A stretch of 6,849 nucleotides of DNA from an uncultured Planctomycetota bacterium (GCA_903927855.1 CAIYOL010000364.1:1-6849), one strand, 5' to 3'. Positions 1 through 6,736 are shown, numbered from the stretch's first letter. The notes: generated by a model not told the origin, from the sequence alone. Made by a program: numbers and translations.

Positions 1-827
1 ACCGCCAGCAAAATTGTAACTGCTCCGATTATCATAAGCAGGATGCTCATCCAGGAGCCCGCGGGAATTTTGAACATATCGAGGGTAATTCTGGTCAGCA
101 GATAAATACCGAGCAATTTTTCCAGGCTGCCCGGCAGAATCGCCATGAAAGGCAGCGGCGCGTCAATCGCGGCGTCAGGAATCCACGTGTGAAATGGCAT
201 CGACCCGCCTTTCGCAATCGCGCCAATCATCATTAATACAAAAGCTGTGCAGCCGAGCGTGCTTAGAGGAACGGAAATTTTGGAAATTGTCTGTATGCCG
301 GTCAGGTGCCAGACGATTCCGATGCCGATCATCATACACAGGTCTGAAACGCCGACAATGATAAGCATCTTTGTCGCGGTTCTGAAGGCCCCTTTGCCGC
401 CGATGGCGATAAATCCGAATAATACAGCCAGCAGTCCTTCCCAGAAGAAAAGCAGCAGCACGAGATTGTCGGCCAAAACGGCGCCGTTTGCCATCGCTAT
501 AGTTATCAGAAAATATGCATAGAACTGGTTGGGGAAATTTTTGCCCTGCATAAATGAGCAGCAGTAAAGCATAACAAGGAAAGACAGGCCCGTTATCGAT
601 AAAAGTATGAATGCGCTGAAAGGATAGAGTCGGAAAATAAATTCCATTCCGAAACCCGCCCACGGCAGAGAATATGTCAATTGCTGTTTAAACAGGCCTA
701 TTGCGATAATGAGAATCGTCCCGGTCGCCAGCAGCGAAATGACTTCACGCAGCCGTTTCATTACCGGTATTAAAATCCCGGCAAGCAGTGGTATGATTAC
801 AGGCAGTAACAGTATTTTCGCGCTCAT
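1..827 (-). CDS. NuoL/MrpD-like proton-translocating membrane subunit (partial, runs off left edge)
   Basis: Reading leftward from ATG at 827-825, the frame stays open for 275 codons to the window edge, so the C-terminus is missing. It starts MSAKILLLPV and is a chain of hydrophobic helices, with no signal peptide needed. Hallmarks of the complex I/Mrp antiporter fold are visible: FFWEGLL with Glu130 (the TM5 glutamate), then GAIAKGGSMPFHTWIPDA with Lys206, His213 and Pro217 (the broken TM7 helix), then LEKLLGIYLL with Lys237. The family moves H+ or Na+ across the inner membrane in Nuo, Mrp and group 4 hydrogenases. The start is set by an ATGA overlap with the upstream gene's stop and by a GGGGA box seven bases upstream, implying coupled translation. 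Oddity: the HA motif after TM7 in NuoL/M is replaced by LPGSLEK. The family is clear, but the parent complex cannot be told from this window. Confidence 0.88.
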   Translation of the reverse strand, partial: MSAKILLLPVIIPLLAGILIPVMKRLREVISLLATGTILIIAIGLFKQQLTYSLPWAGFGMEFIFRLYPFSAFILLSITGLSFLVMLYCCSFMQGKNFPNQFYAYFLITIAMANGAVLADNLVLLLFFWEGLLAVLFGFIAIGGKGAFRTATKMLIIVGVSDLCMMIGIGIVWHLTGIQTISKISVPLSTLGCTAFVLMMIGAIAKGGSMPFHTWIPDAAIDAPLPFMAILPGSLEKLLGIYLLTRITLDMFKIPAGSWMSILLMIIGAVTILLA

Positions 828-2261
828 CTGATTATCCCCGGCAGTTGCAGAAGAGTTAGTTGTAAAAACTGGGAGGGGTAATAAATTAAAATGCCGCCTG
901 CCAGTGATAGCGCCGTCAAAAGAGCAACGCTGATTAGCATTACAGCCGAGCCTTCTTTGACGGGTTGGGCTTTAGGCTGTCCCATAAATACAAGATTGAA
1001 AACTCTTAAAAGATATATGATTGTCATTATGGCGCCGGCCAGAAATATAAATGAAATCCACAGTTGGTTGCTCTGAACAGCCGCTGTTATGACCATATAT
1101 TTGCTGAAAAAGCCCCCGAAAGGCGGTATTCCCATTACGGAAAATGAGCAAAGCAGGAAAGACATCGCCGTAATCGGCATCGTCTTAATCAGCCCGCCCA
1201 TCCGCATTATGTCTTTTGGTTTTAGTGTTTTGTTCGACTACGCCGGCACAAAGAAATAATCCGCCCTTTGCCAAGCCGTGCATCAAAACATACAGCATTG
1301 CTCCCACAACGCCTATCTCATTGCCGATAGATAGTCCCAGAAAGATAAATCCTATTTGGCTTACCGTGCTGTACGCGATAATCCGTTTCAGGTCGGTTTC
1401 GCGCATTGCCGCTCCTGCTGAAATCAGCGCGCTGGCGCCTGCTATTACAGGTACGACGGTGTGCCAGTATTCGTCGACGGCAAAACCCGTAGCGATAAAT
1501 AATCTCGCGAAGACATAAATTCCGATTTTCACCAGCAGCGCCGCGTGAAGCAGGGCCGTAACAGGCGATGGTGCGACGCCGGCGTCAGGCAGCCACGTAT
1601 GCAGCGGCAGGGTCGCGGATTTGGAAAGTATGCCGGCAAGGAGTAGTATCACGACTAAATTGGATATATGACTGTTTTTTAGTAACGATAATTCGAATGA
1701 GCCGTTTTGCTGGTAAATGCTGATAAACCCGATAAGCATCAGTACCGAACCAAGCATCGTTACCAGAAATGCCTTGTCGGCTCGAATAACATGCTGCTTT
1801 TCGCGGAAAAAGCCAATCAACCGCCAGCTGGTGATGGCCGTGATTTCCCAGAACAAATACAGGAATATAAGGTTGTTTGAAAAAACCAGTCCCATCATCC
1901 CGCCGAAGAACAGCACGACCATCAGGTAATATTCATTCTGGTTTTCATAATGGCTGATATAGCCGAAAGAATAAAAAACGATTATCGCGCTTATCGACGC
2001 CGAGACCATGGCCATAAACACCGCCAGCCCGTCAGCGTAGAAGTTCAGGTTAAATACATTGCCGAAGGGTATGTATGCGGTTATTGTTTGGCCGTTAAAA
2101 ACCGTCGGCAGAATCGCTATCGTTAATACAAGGGATGCGATTACAAAACCCAGCGCACAAAGGTTTCTTATCCTGATTGAAAACCAGCCCAACAGAGGCA
2201 GAATAAGTGCCCCTATGGTCGGTATCAAAACAATAGCCGGAAGTATCATCTCATTTTCCAT
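824..2261 (-). CDS. NuoM/NuoL/MrpD-like proton-translocating membrane subunit, interrupted by a one-base frameshift
   Basis: The first frame (2261 to 1185, 358 codons) carries the antiporter core: YLFWEITAITSW with Glu139, LSKSATLPLHTWLPDA with Lys214 and His221, LLHAALLVKIGIYV with His239 and Lys245, and MHGLAKGGLFLCAG with His328 and Lys332. It then ends in a non-homologous tail, RHNADGRAD. The rest of the family fold, including PPFGGFFSKY, continues in another frame to a stop at 824-826. Removing one A from the A4 tract at 1214-1217 gives KTK-DIMRMGGL and a continuous protein of 478 residues, a normal length for the family. The role is H+/Na+ translocation in the inner membrane as part of a Nuo-, Mrp- or hydrogenase-like complex. 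A TAA lies five codons upstream of ATG 2261, so the start is there or at Met5; no good ribosome site precedes it. It may be a real mutation or a sequence error; the flanking residues look well conserved, which favours error or very recent damage. Confidence 0.85.
835..839 (-). promoter_or_regulatory. Shine-Dalgarno-like GGGGA for the partial antiporter gene
   Basis: On the minus strand GGGGA sits seven bases before the ATG at 827-825, within the last codons of the upstream gene. With the four-base ATGA overlap at 824-827 it supports this start and suggests translational coupling. It is the best ribosome-site match before any gene in the window. Confidence 0.55.
1214..1217 (-). other. Frameshift site (extra A in an A4 tract) within the antiporter gene
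   Basis: On the minus strand the codons read ACT AAA ACC AAA AGA CAT and lead out of the conserved frame. Skipping one A gives ACC AAA GAC ATA ATG CGG ATG GGC (TKDIMRMGG), which matches how this family continues after the LCAGVVEQNTKTK segment. A second A4 tract lies at 1220-1223, so the exact inserted base is uncertain by a few positions. The shift needed is +1, not the -1 made by ordinary slippery heptamers. Confidence 0.85.
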
Positions 2262-2302
2262 AACGTCTGTATATTAGTATTACAAATACAAAGTATAAAG
2301 CT

Positions 2303-2315
2303 GAGTAATGTACTC
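2303..2315. repeat. Short inverted repeat GAGTA-ATG-TACTC
   Basis: Perfect five-base arms flank a three-base spacer, 42 to 54 bases upstream of the leftward antiporter start. Position suits an operator, but arms this short arise often by chance. Confidence 0.3.
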
Positions 2316-2371
2316 GCTTCGTTTGCAAATAGCAACTTTTTTTATTGTTGATTTTTGGTACCTTATGGGAA

Positions 2372-2392
2372 CGGATATGCCGCCAATATCCG
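2372..2392. repeat. Inverted repeat CGGATAT-N7-ATATCCG, possible operator
   Basis: Seven-base perfect arms (2372-2378 and 2386-2392) with a seven-base spacer lie near the middle of the divergent intergenic region. The symmetry and 14-base centre-to-centre spacing would suit a dimeric regulator. No T-run follows on either strand, so a terminator is unlikely. A binding role is inference. Confidence 0.4.
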
Positions 2393-2424
2393 AGATGTAA
2401 AACGCTGAGCATTTGAGAAGATTA

Positions 2425-2451
2425 TTGCATTTTTCCGTATGTTTTTATAAC
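2425..2451 (+). promoter_or_regulatory. Weak sigma70-like promoter candidate for the GH57 gene
   Basis: TTGCAT (2425-2430) and TATAAC (2446-2451) are separated by 15 bases, shorter than the ideal 17, and lie about 70 bases before the ATG at 2522. Another TATAAA box at 2498-2503 sits too near the start to leave room for a ribosome site. Confidence 0.25.
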
Positions 2452-2521
2452 ATTAATTCTTATGAAGCACAATCTATGGTTTTGCTCATACAACAGCTAT
2501 AAAATCTATCGGGATTAGAAA

Positions 2522-4954
2522 ATGGAGCGGTATATTTGTATACACGGCCATTTTTACCAGCCTCCCCGAGAAAACCCGTGGCTGGAAGATGTAGAACTTC
2601 AGGATTCCGCCTATCCTTACCACGATTGGAACACCAAAATTACGGAGGAATGCTACAGGCAAAATGCCGCCTCCCGCATACTTGGCCCGGATAAAAGAAT
2701 CATAGCCATCGTCAGCAACTATTCGGAAATAAGTTTCGATTTTGGTCCCACTTTGCTGTTCTGGCTGGAAAGACACGCGCCGGATGTATATGAAAGCGTT
2801 ATCGAGGCAGACAAAAAAAGTCAGAAAAACTTCTCAGGTCACGGTGCGGCTATTGCTCAGGCTTACAACCATATGGTTATGCCGCTTGCCAACAAGCGTG
2901 ATAAGTATACACAGGTGGTCTGGGGGATAAGCGACTTTGAGCGTCGCTTTGAACGAAAGCCCGAAGGTATGTGGCTGCCCGAGACCGCTGCTGATATCGA
3001 GACGCTGGAGATTCTTGCGGAGTGCGGAATTAAGTTCACCATTCTCGCGCCCCATCAGGCCAAACGGATACGTAAAGTCGGAGCCGGGCAATGGGAAAAC
3101 GTCCATCGCGACCAGATAGATACAACCCGTGCTTATGTTTGCCCGCTTCCTTCCGGCAAAACCATCAATTTATTTTTCTACCACGGCCCAACCGCTCAGG
3201 ATGTCTCCGACGGTAAAATTTTACAAAACGGCGAGGTTTTTGCGAAAAGGATGGCATGGATTTCATCGAAGGATAATAACCAGTTTCCGCTTGCTCATAT
3301 TGCGACCGATGGTGAAACTTACGGCCATCATTTTCGGCATACTGATATGGCTCTTGCATATTGTCTGCACTATATCAAGTCGAATAACCTGTCCCGGATA
3401 ACGGTTTATGGCGAATATCTTGAAAAGCATCCCCCGGAATACGAAGTTGAGATTTACGAGAATAGTTCCTGGAGCTGCAGTCACGGAGTTGAAAGATGGA
3501 GAAGTAACTGCGGCTGTCACTACGGCAGATTCCCGTCGGGCAAACAGCAATGGCGGGCGCCTCTTCGCGAAGCTATGGATTGGCTGCGGGATGGGCTTTT
3601 GCCGATTTATGAAGGGATGCTGGCGCAATATATCCCAGACCCTTGGCAGGCGAGAAACGATTATGTCAACGTCATAAACGATAGGTCTGCTGAAAATGTG
3701 GAAGCTTTTCTGAAACAGGTTTCCGGCAAAGAGCTTTCTTATGGTGAAAAGGTAATGGTCTTAAAACTCCTGGAGATGCAGAGAAATGCGATGCTGATGT
3801 ACACAAGCTGCGGCTGGTTCTTCGATGACATAAGCGGCATAGAGACCGTCCAGATAATGCAGTACGCCGCCAGGGCAATCCAGCTGGCAAAGGAAGCCGA
3901 CGACGGCAAGGATTTTGAGCCCGGATTTAAAGATATCCTTCAAAAAGCCCTCACAAACGCAAAAGACTTTAGCACTGGTAGAGATGTTTACGAGGCCCTG
4001 GTAAAAACCGCAAACGTCGATTTAAACAGGGTCGGAGCGCATTTGGCCGTCAGTTCTATCTTTGAAGAGCACGTCGCTGGAGAAAAGAATGTCTATTGTT
4101 ATTCCACCAAAGTTGAAAACTACGAACGCATCGACGCTGGTATTCAGGCCCTTGCTTCCGGACGAGCATCTGTTCGGTCCAGAATAGTTCTTGAAAAGCA
4201 CGCTGTGGATTTTGCCGTCCTCCATTTCGGCGACCACAATTTAATCTGCGCGGTAAATGCACGCTCGCCGGACGAGGCTTTTCACAAAATGCGGGAAGAC
4301 CTCAAAAGGGCTTTCTACAGAGGCGACACTACGGAAGTTATGCTCGTAATGAATATATTCTTTAAAGGCAATAATTTCTCGCTCTGGCATCTGTTTAAAG
4401 ACGAGCAGAGGCGCATCCTTTATGAGCTGCTCAAAACCACCTGGCAGGAAATCGAGGCTTCTTTCAGGCATATATACGAGCATAACTATACTATTATACA
4501 GATAATGCGTGGAGTGCATATGCCTTTGCCGAGGGCGCTTGCTGCCCCTGCGGAATTTATACTCAACCAGGACATTTGCAAAGCAATAGAAAGTGACGAA
4601 ACGGATGTCGAGCAGTTGAGCAGACTTGCCAGCGAGGCTATCAAATTGCCGCTGCAGCTTGATACCGCTATCCTGAGATTTGAGGCAAGCGGCAAAATCA
4701 ATTCTCTTATGGACAAATTCGAAGGTTCGCCGGAAGACACTGTCCTGCTTGAAAGAATATCAGCGATTCTGAGTATCCTGTTGACTATTATCCCTGAGCT
4801 TGATTTGCAGCCTGCCCAGAATGTGCTTTTCAAGGTTAGTATGGAAAATTACCCGGCTATGACTAAAAAAGCTGAAGCGGGCGAGCAAAACGCGAAGAAG
4901 TGGTGCGAACATTTTAAAACCCTCGCAAATTATCTGGGTGTAAAGGTTGATTAA
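2522..4954 (+). CDS. GH57 family glycoside hydrolase-like protein with DUF3536-type C-terminus
   Basis: An 810-residue cytoplasmic protein with no signal peptide. The N-terminal half is a GH57 catalytic barrel: HGHFYQPPRENPW (8-20) supplies the family's opening His/QP motif, SGHGAAIAQAYNHMVMP (105-121) follows, GMWLPET holds Glu154 (the expected nucleophile) and ATDGETYGHHF holds Asp263 (the expected acid/base). A Cys/His-rich stretch, WSCSHGVERWRSNCGCH (317-333), follows and is a feature I recall from this subgroup. The C-terminal third, mostly helical in composition, is where DUF3536 normally sits. GH57 enzymes cleave or transfer alpha-glucans (amylase, amylopullulanase, glucanotransferase, branching enzyme), but the activity of GH57-DUF3536 proteins is not established as far as I know. 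A malQ gene 90 bases downstream supports alpha-glucan metabolism. Start choice: the first ATG of the frame, immediately before the conserved barrel strand; the only upstream ribosome-site hint is a weak GGGA. Confidence 0.93.
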   Translation: MERYICIHGHFYQPPRENPWLEDVELQDSAYPYHDWNTKITEECYRQNAASRILGPDKRIIAIVSNYSEISFDFGPTLLFWLERHAPDVYESVIEADKKSQKNFSGHGAAIAQAYNHMVMPLANKRDKYTQVVWGISDFERRFERKPEGMWLPETAADIETLEILAECGIKFTILAPHQAKRIRKVGAGQWENVHRDQIDTTRAYVCPLPSGKTINLFFYHGPTAQDVSDGKILQNGEVFAKRMAWISSKDNNQFPLAHIATDGETYGHHFRHTDMALAYCLHYIKSNNLSRITVYGEYLEKHPPEYEVEIYENSSWSCSHGVERWRSNCGCHYGRFPSGKQQWRAPLREAMDWLRDGLLPIYEGMLAQYIPDPWQARNDYVNVINDRSAENVEAFLKQVSGKELSYGEKVMVLKLLEMQRNAMLMYTSCGWFFDDISGIETVQIMQYAARAIQLAKEADDGKDFEPGFKDILQKALTNAKDFSTGRDVYEALVKTANVDLNRVGAHLAVSSIFEEHVAGEKNVYCYSTKVENYERIDAGIQALASGRASVRSRIVLEKHAVDFAVLHFGDHNLICAVNARSPDEAFHKMREDLKRAFYRGDTTEVMLVMNIFFKGNNFSLWHLFKDEQRRILYELLKTTWQEIEASFRHIYEHNYTIIQIMRGVHMPLPRALAAPAEFILNQDICKAIESDETDVEQLSRLASEAIKLPLQLDTAILRFEASGKINSLMDKFEGSPEDTVLLERISAILSILLTIIPELDLQPAQNVLFKVSMENYPAMTKKAEAGEQNAKKWCEHFKTLANYLGVKVD

Positions 4955-4964
4955 GTTTATTTAG

Positions 4965-4988
4965 CCCCGCAATTTATTGCGGGGTTTT
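4965..4988 (+). terminator. Intrinsic terminator after the GH57 gene
   Basis: Perfect eight-base arms CCCCGCAA and TTGCGGGG with a TTTA loop are followed directly by TTTT. The hairpin starts ten bases after the GH57 stop. There is no matching T-run on the other strand, so it works for rightward transcription only. Confidence 0.9.
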
Positions 4989-4990
4989 CA

Positions 4991-5013
4991 GAGCCGCGAC
5001 CGTGAGGGAGCGG
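4991..5013. repeat. Possible extragenic repeat element between GH57 and malQ
   Basis: GAGCCGCGACCGTGAGGGAG plus CGG has imperfect dyad symmetry (CCGC at 4994-4997, GCGG at 5010-5013) and GC content far above the AT-rich bases around it. I recall similar strings as dispersed intergenic repeats in environmental bacterial genomes, but only one copy lies here. It sits in the malQ leader, where no clear promoter or ribosome site is visible. Confidence 0.3.
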
Positions 5014-5044
5014 GAATCCAGTATTTAATTGAAACATTAATCTG

Positions 5045-6556
5045 ATGAGAAAAAGAGCCGCTGGTATCCTGCTTCATATAAGTTCGCTGCCTTCTGACTT
5101 CGGCATCGGTGATTTTGGCCCCTGTGCCTACAGGTTTGCGGATTTCCTCGCTCGCGCCGGGCAAAGTTATTGGCAGGTGTTGCCGTTAAACCCGCCTGCC
5201 CCGGTTCGAAACAATTTCTCTCCTTATAATAGCTCATCCGCCTTTGCGGGAAATACCTTGTTCATCAGCCCGCAGCTTCTGTATAAACAAGGCCTTTTGG
5301 ATAAGAAGGACATCCGCAATAAACCCGCCTTTCCCGAATTGCGTGTAAACTACCGTGTGGTTGCCGCTTACAAGGAAAAACTGTTCAATCTCGCTTATGA
5401 ACATTTTAAAAATAATTCGAAGCCTGTGGTGAGCCTTGTCGAACCATACGAGCGATTTTGTGCGGATAACAAATTCTGGCTCAATGACTACGCTATATTT
5501 ACCGCCGTTTGCCGCTCCCTTCATAATCGGCTGTGGTCTAAATGGCCTGCCGAACTGCGAGACCATAAAACCTCTGCCCTCAAAGCTGTAAAAACTCAAC
5601 TGGCTGACGCAATCAATCGCGAAAAGTTTCTCCAGTTCGTATTCTTCGAACAATGGCGGGATTTGAAGGAGTATTGTCATAAACTCGGTATCGCTCTTAT
5701 TGGCGATATACCATTTTACGTTGCTTACGAAAGCGCAGATGTATGGTCGCATCCGGAAATTTTCAAATTGACCAGGGCCAAAAGTCCTCGTTTTGTCGCC
5801 GGTGTCCCCCCTGATATGTTCAGCCGGACAGGACAGCTTTGGAATAATCCTGTTTACGATTGGAGTGCTCTTGAAAAAACCGGCTACCGATGGTGGCTTA
5901 CGAGGTTCGAGCATAATCTTAACCTGTTCGATATCGTCCGCCTCGACCATTTCAGGGGTTTTGCCGCCTACTGGCAGATTCCCGCAGGCTCCAGAAGCGC
6001 AGCAGGGGGTAAATGGGTAACTGGGCCGGGGGAAAATTTCTTTGAAAAAGTGTTCTCGCGTTTTCCTGTCTCGGCCTTTTTCGCCGAGGACCTCGGCCGG
6101 ATAACTCCTGATGTCCGAGCGCTTCGGGACAAATTCAATCTGGCCGGCACGAAAGTGCTCCAATCCGGCTTTGGTAAAAATTTCGAGACCAGTACCCATA
6201 ACCCGCGTAACCTCATCAAAAATTCCGTCCTCTTCACCGGCACGCACGATAATAATACTATTAAGGCCTGGTTTAATAACGAGGCTGATGCCGAACAAAA
6301 GAAAAGATTGTTCGATTGTTTGGGGAACAAGGTTTCCGCAAAAAAGGTTAATTGGGCGTTGATAAAACTGGCGTTTGGCTCTGCCTCTGACACGGTCATT
6401 ATTCCTATGCAGGATATTTTGGGATTGGGAAAAGAATCGCGGATGAATCGCCCGGCGACTATCAAAGGCAACTGGCAATGGCGGCTCACTGGCGGCAAAC
6501 TGACCTCACAAATTGCTGGTAAACTGAAGAGATTAACCGAAACCTGCGGCAGGTAG
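5045..6556 (+). CDS. malQ: 4-alpha-glucanotransferase (amylomaltase, GH77)
   Basis: A complete 503-residue protein, the usual length of the short bacterial amylomaltases. It transfers alpha-1,4-glucan segments between maltodextrins in the cytoplasm, releasing glucose, and works in maltodextrin and glycogen turnover. Motifs in order: SPYNSSSAFAGN (59-70), GDIPFYVAYESADVW (220-234), AGVPPDMFSRTGQLWNNP (252-269), VRLDHFRG with nucleophile Asp301, AEDLG with acid/base Glu348, THDNNT with Asp402 as transition-state stabiliser, and QDILGLGKESRMNRP (456-470) followed by GNWQWR. All three catalytic carboxylates are present. An oddity is Asn404 where most members have Asp (HDNDT). The ATG at 5045 fits because RAAGILLHISSLPS is the normal family N-terminus. 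No Shine-Dalgarno is seen, and a strong terminator lies upstream, so it needs its own promoter or readthrough from the GH57 gene. Confidence 0.96.
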   Translation: MRKRAAGILLHISSLPSDFGIGDFGPCAYRFADFLARAGQSYWQVLPLNPPAPVRNNFSPYNSSSAFAGNTLFISPQLLYKQGLLDKKDIRNKPAFPELRVNYRVVAAYKEKLFNLAYEHFKNNSKPVVSLVEPYERFCADNKFWLNDYAIFTAVCRSLHNRLWSKWPAELRDHKTSALKAVKTQLADAINREKFLQFVFFEQWRDLKEYCHKLGIALIGDIPFYVAYESADVWSHPEIFKLTRAKSPRFVAGVPPDMFSRTGQLWNNPVYDWSALEKTGYRWWLTRFEHNLNLFDIVRLDHFRGFAAYWQIPAGSRSAAGGKWVTGPGENFFEKVFSRFPVSAFFAEDLGRITPDVRALRDKFNLAGTKVLQSGFGKNFETSTHNPRNLIKNSVLFTGTHDNNTIKAWFNNEADAEQKKRLFDCLGNKVSAKKVNWALIKLAFGSASDTVIIPMQDILGLGKESRMNRPATIKGNWQWRLTGGKLTSQIAGKLKRLTETCGR

Positions 6557-6562
6557 TTTTTT
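6542..6562 (+). terminator. Possible intrinsic terminator overlapping the malQ stop codon
   Basis: ACCTG and CAGGT form a five-base stem around a CGG loop (6542-6554), then AG and a run of six T (6557-6562). The stem is built from the last malQ codons and stop. It is short, so efficiency is uncertain, but stem and T-run are in the right order for rightward transcription. Confidence 0.5.
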
Positions 6563-6581
6563 GATAGAGTCTTCGACATAG

Positions 6582-6603
6582 GCCCTTCGACTGCGCTCAG
6601 GGC
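6582..6603. repeat. Extragenic palindrome-like element GCCCT-N12-AGGGC
   Basis: Five-base arms GCCCT (6582-6586) and AGGGC (6599-6603) flank TCGACTGCGCTC. On the minus strand it reads as ALSAVEGP, a pseudo-peptide I recall from many spurious ORFs, which fits a dispersed extragenic repeat. Only one copy is in the window, so the dispersed nature is from memory. Confidence 0.45.
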
Positions 6604-6632
6604 AATTTTACCAGCCATAGCTGGTAAAATTG
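6603..6632. repeat. Strong hairpin, 13-base perfect arms
   Basis: CAATTTTACCAGC (6603-6615) and GCTGGTAAAATTG (6620-6632) are exact reverse complements around a CATA loop. It begins 47 bases after the malQ stop. The following sequence is T-rich but has no clean T-run, so it may be a backup terminator, an mRNA 3'-end stabiliser or part of a mobile extragenic repeat. Its right arm overlaps the first copy of the TTGGCTTTGTTTGGGTT repeat. Confidence 0.8.
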
Positions 6633-6646
6633 GCTTTGTTTGGGTT
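6630..6646. repeat. TTGGCTTTGTTTGGGTT repeat, copy 1
   Basis: First of three exact copies of a 17-base unit. The match to copy 3 extends to 29 bases (6626-6654), with a single difference (C6647 against T6763). On the minus strand the unit encodes a Lys/Gln/Thr-rich pseudo-peptide (TQTKP). Confidence 0.8.
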
Positions 6647-6661
6647 CGTTTTGAATTTAAC

Positions 6662-6685
6662 CACGAATTAACACGAATAAACACG
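6662..6685. repeat. Short tandem CACGAATTAA / CACGAATAAA / CACG
   Basis: Two ten-base units differ at one position, followed by the first four bases of a third. The minus-strand form (TTCGTGTTAATTCGTGG type) is one I recall as a dispersed intergenic string in environmental genomes; that part is memory, not shown here. Confidence 0.5.
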
Positions 6686-6703
6686 CTATAAATTGGGTTT
6701 GAT

Positions 6704-6720
6704 TTGGCTTTGTTTGGGTT
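6704..6720. repeat. TTGGCTTTGTTTGGGTT repeat, copy 2
   Basis: Exact 17-base copy in the same orientation as copies 1 and 3. A degenerate partial copy (AAATTGGGTTTGA, 6690-6702) lies just before it. Intervals between unit starts are 74 and 42 bases, so spacing is irregular. Confidence 0.8.
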
Positions 6721-6736
6721 TGTACCCCCTTACAGC

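Larger units (their letters stand above)
2262..2521. promoter_or_regulatory. Divergent intergenic control region
   Basis: This stretch lies between the start of the leftward antiporter gene and the start of the rightward GH57 gene, so both promoters are expected here. It is AT-rich and contains two short inverted repeats (listed separately) and a TTTGCAAA palindrome at 2322-2329. On the minus strand TATACT- and TAATAT-like boxes occur shortly before the ATG at 2261, but none has a convincing -35 partner. I see no coding frame, tRNA or riboswitch in it. Assigning regulation is inference from the layout. Confidence 0.6.

Noticed and set aside
175..663. Minus-strand 162-codon frame overlapping the partial antiporter gene
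   Set aside because: It is rich in Arg, His and Cys with no domain-like pattern, while another minus-strand frame across the same bases gives a clean antiporter protein with conserved motifs.
1207..1217. Programmed ribosomal frameshift in the antiporter gene
   Set aside because: A +1 shift is required, and there is no stop codon or rare-codon pause at the A-tract or upstream Shine-Dalgarno-like stimulator of the known +1 type. Error or mutation is simpler.
2372..2392. Terminator or attenuator for the divergent genes
   Set aside because: No T-run follows on either strand, and the stem is only seven bases with a seven-base loop.
2498..2503. TATAAA as the -10 box of the GH57 gene
   Set aside because: It would start transcription about a dozen bases before the ATG and has no -35 box at proper spacing (TTGCTC is only ten bases away).
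5234..6478. Long minus-strand frame of 414 codons antisense to malQ
   Set aside because: The plus strand encodes all GH77 motifs and catalytic residues; the antisense product shows no recognisable motif and is explained by codon bias in malQ.
5968..6684. Minus-strand frame of 238 codons starting in the repeat cluster and running into malQ
   Set aside because: Its N-terminus is the translation of the dispersed repeats (KRTQTKPIL, ALSAVEGP) and the rest is malQ antisense, so it is a typical spurious gene call.
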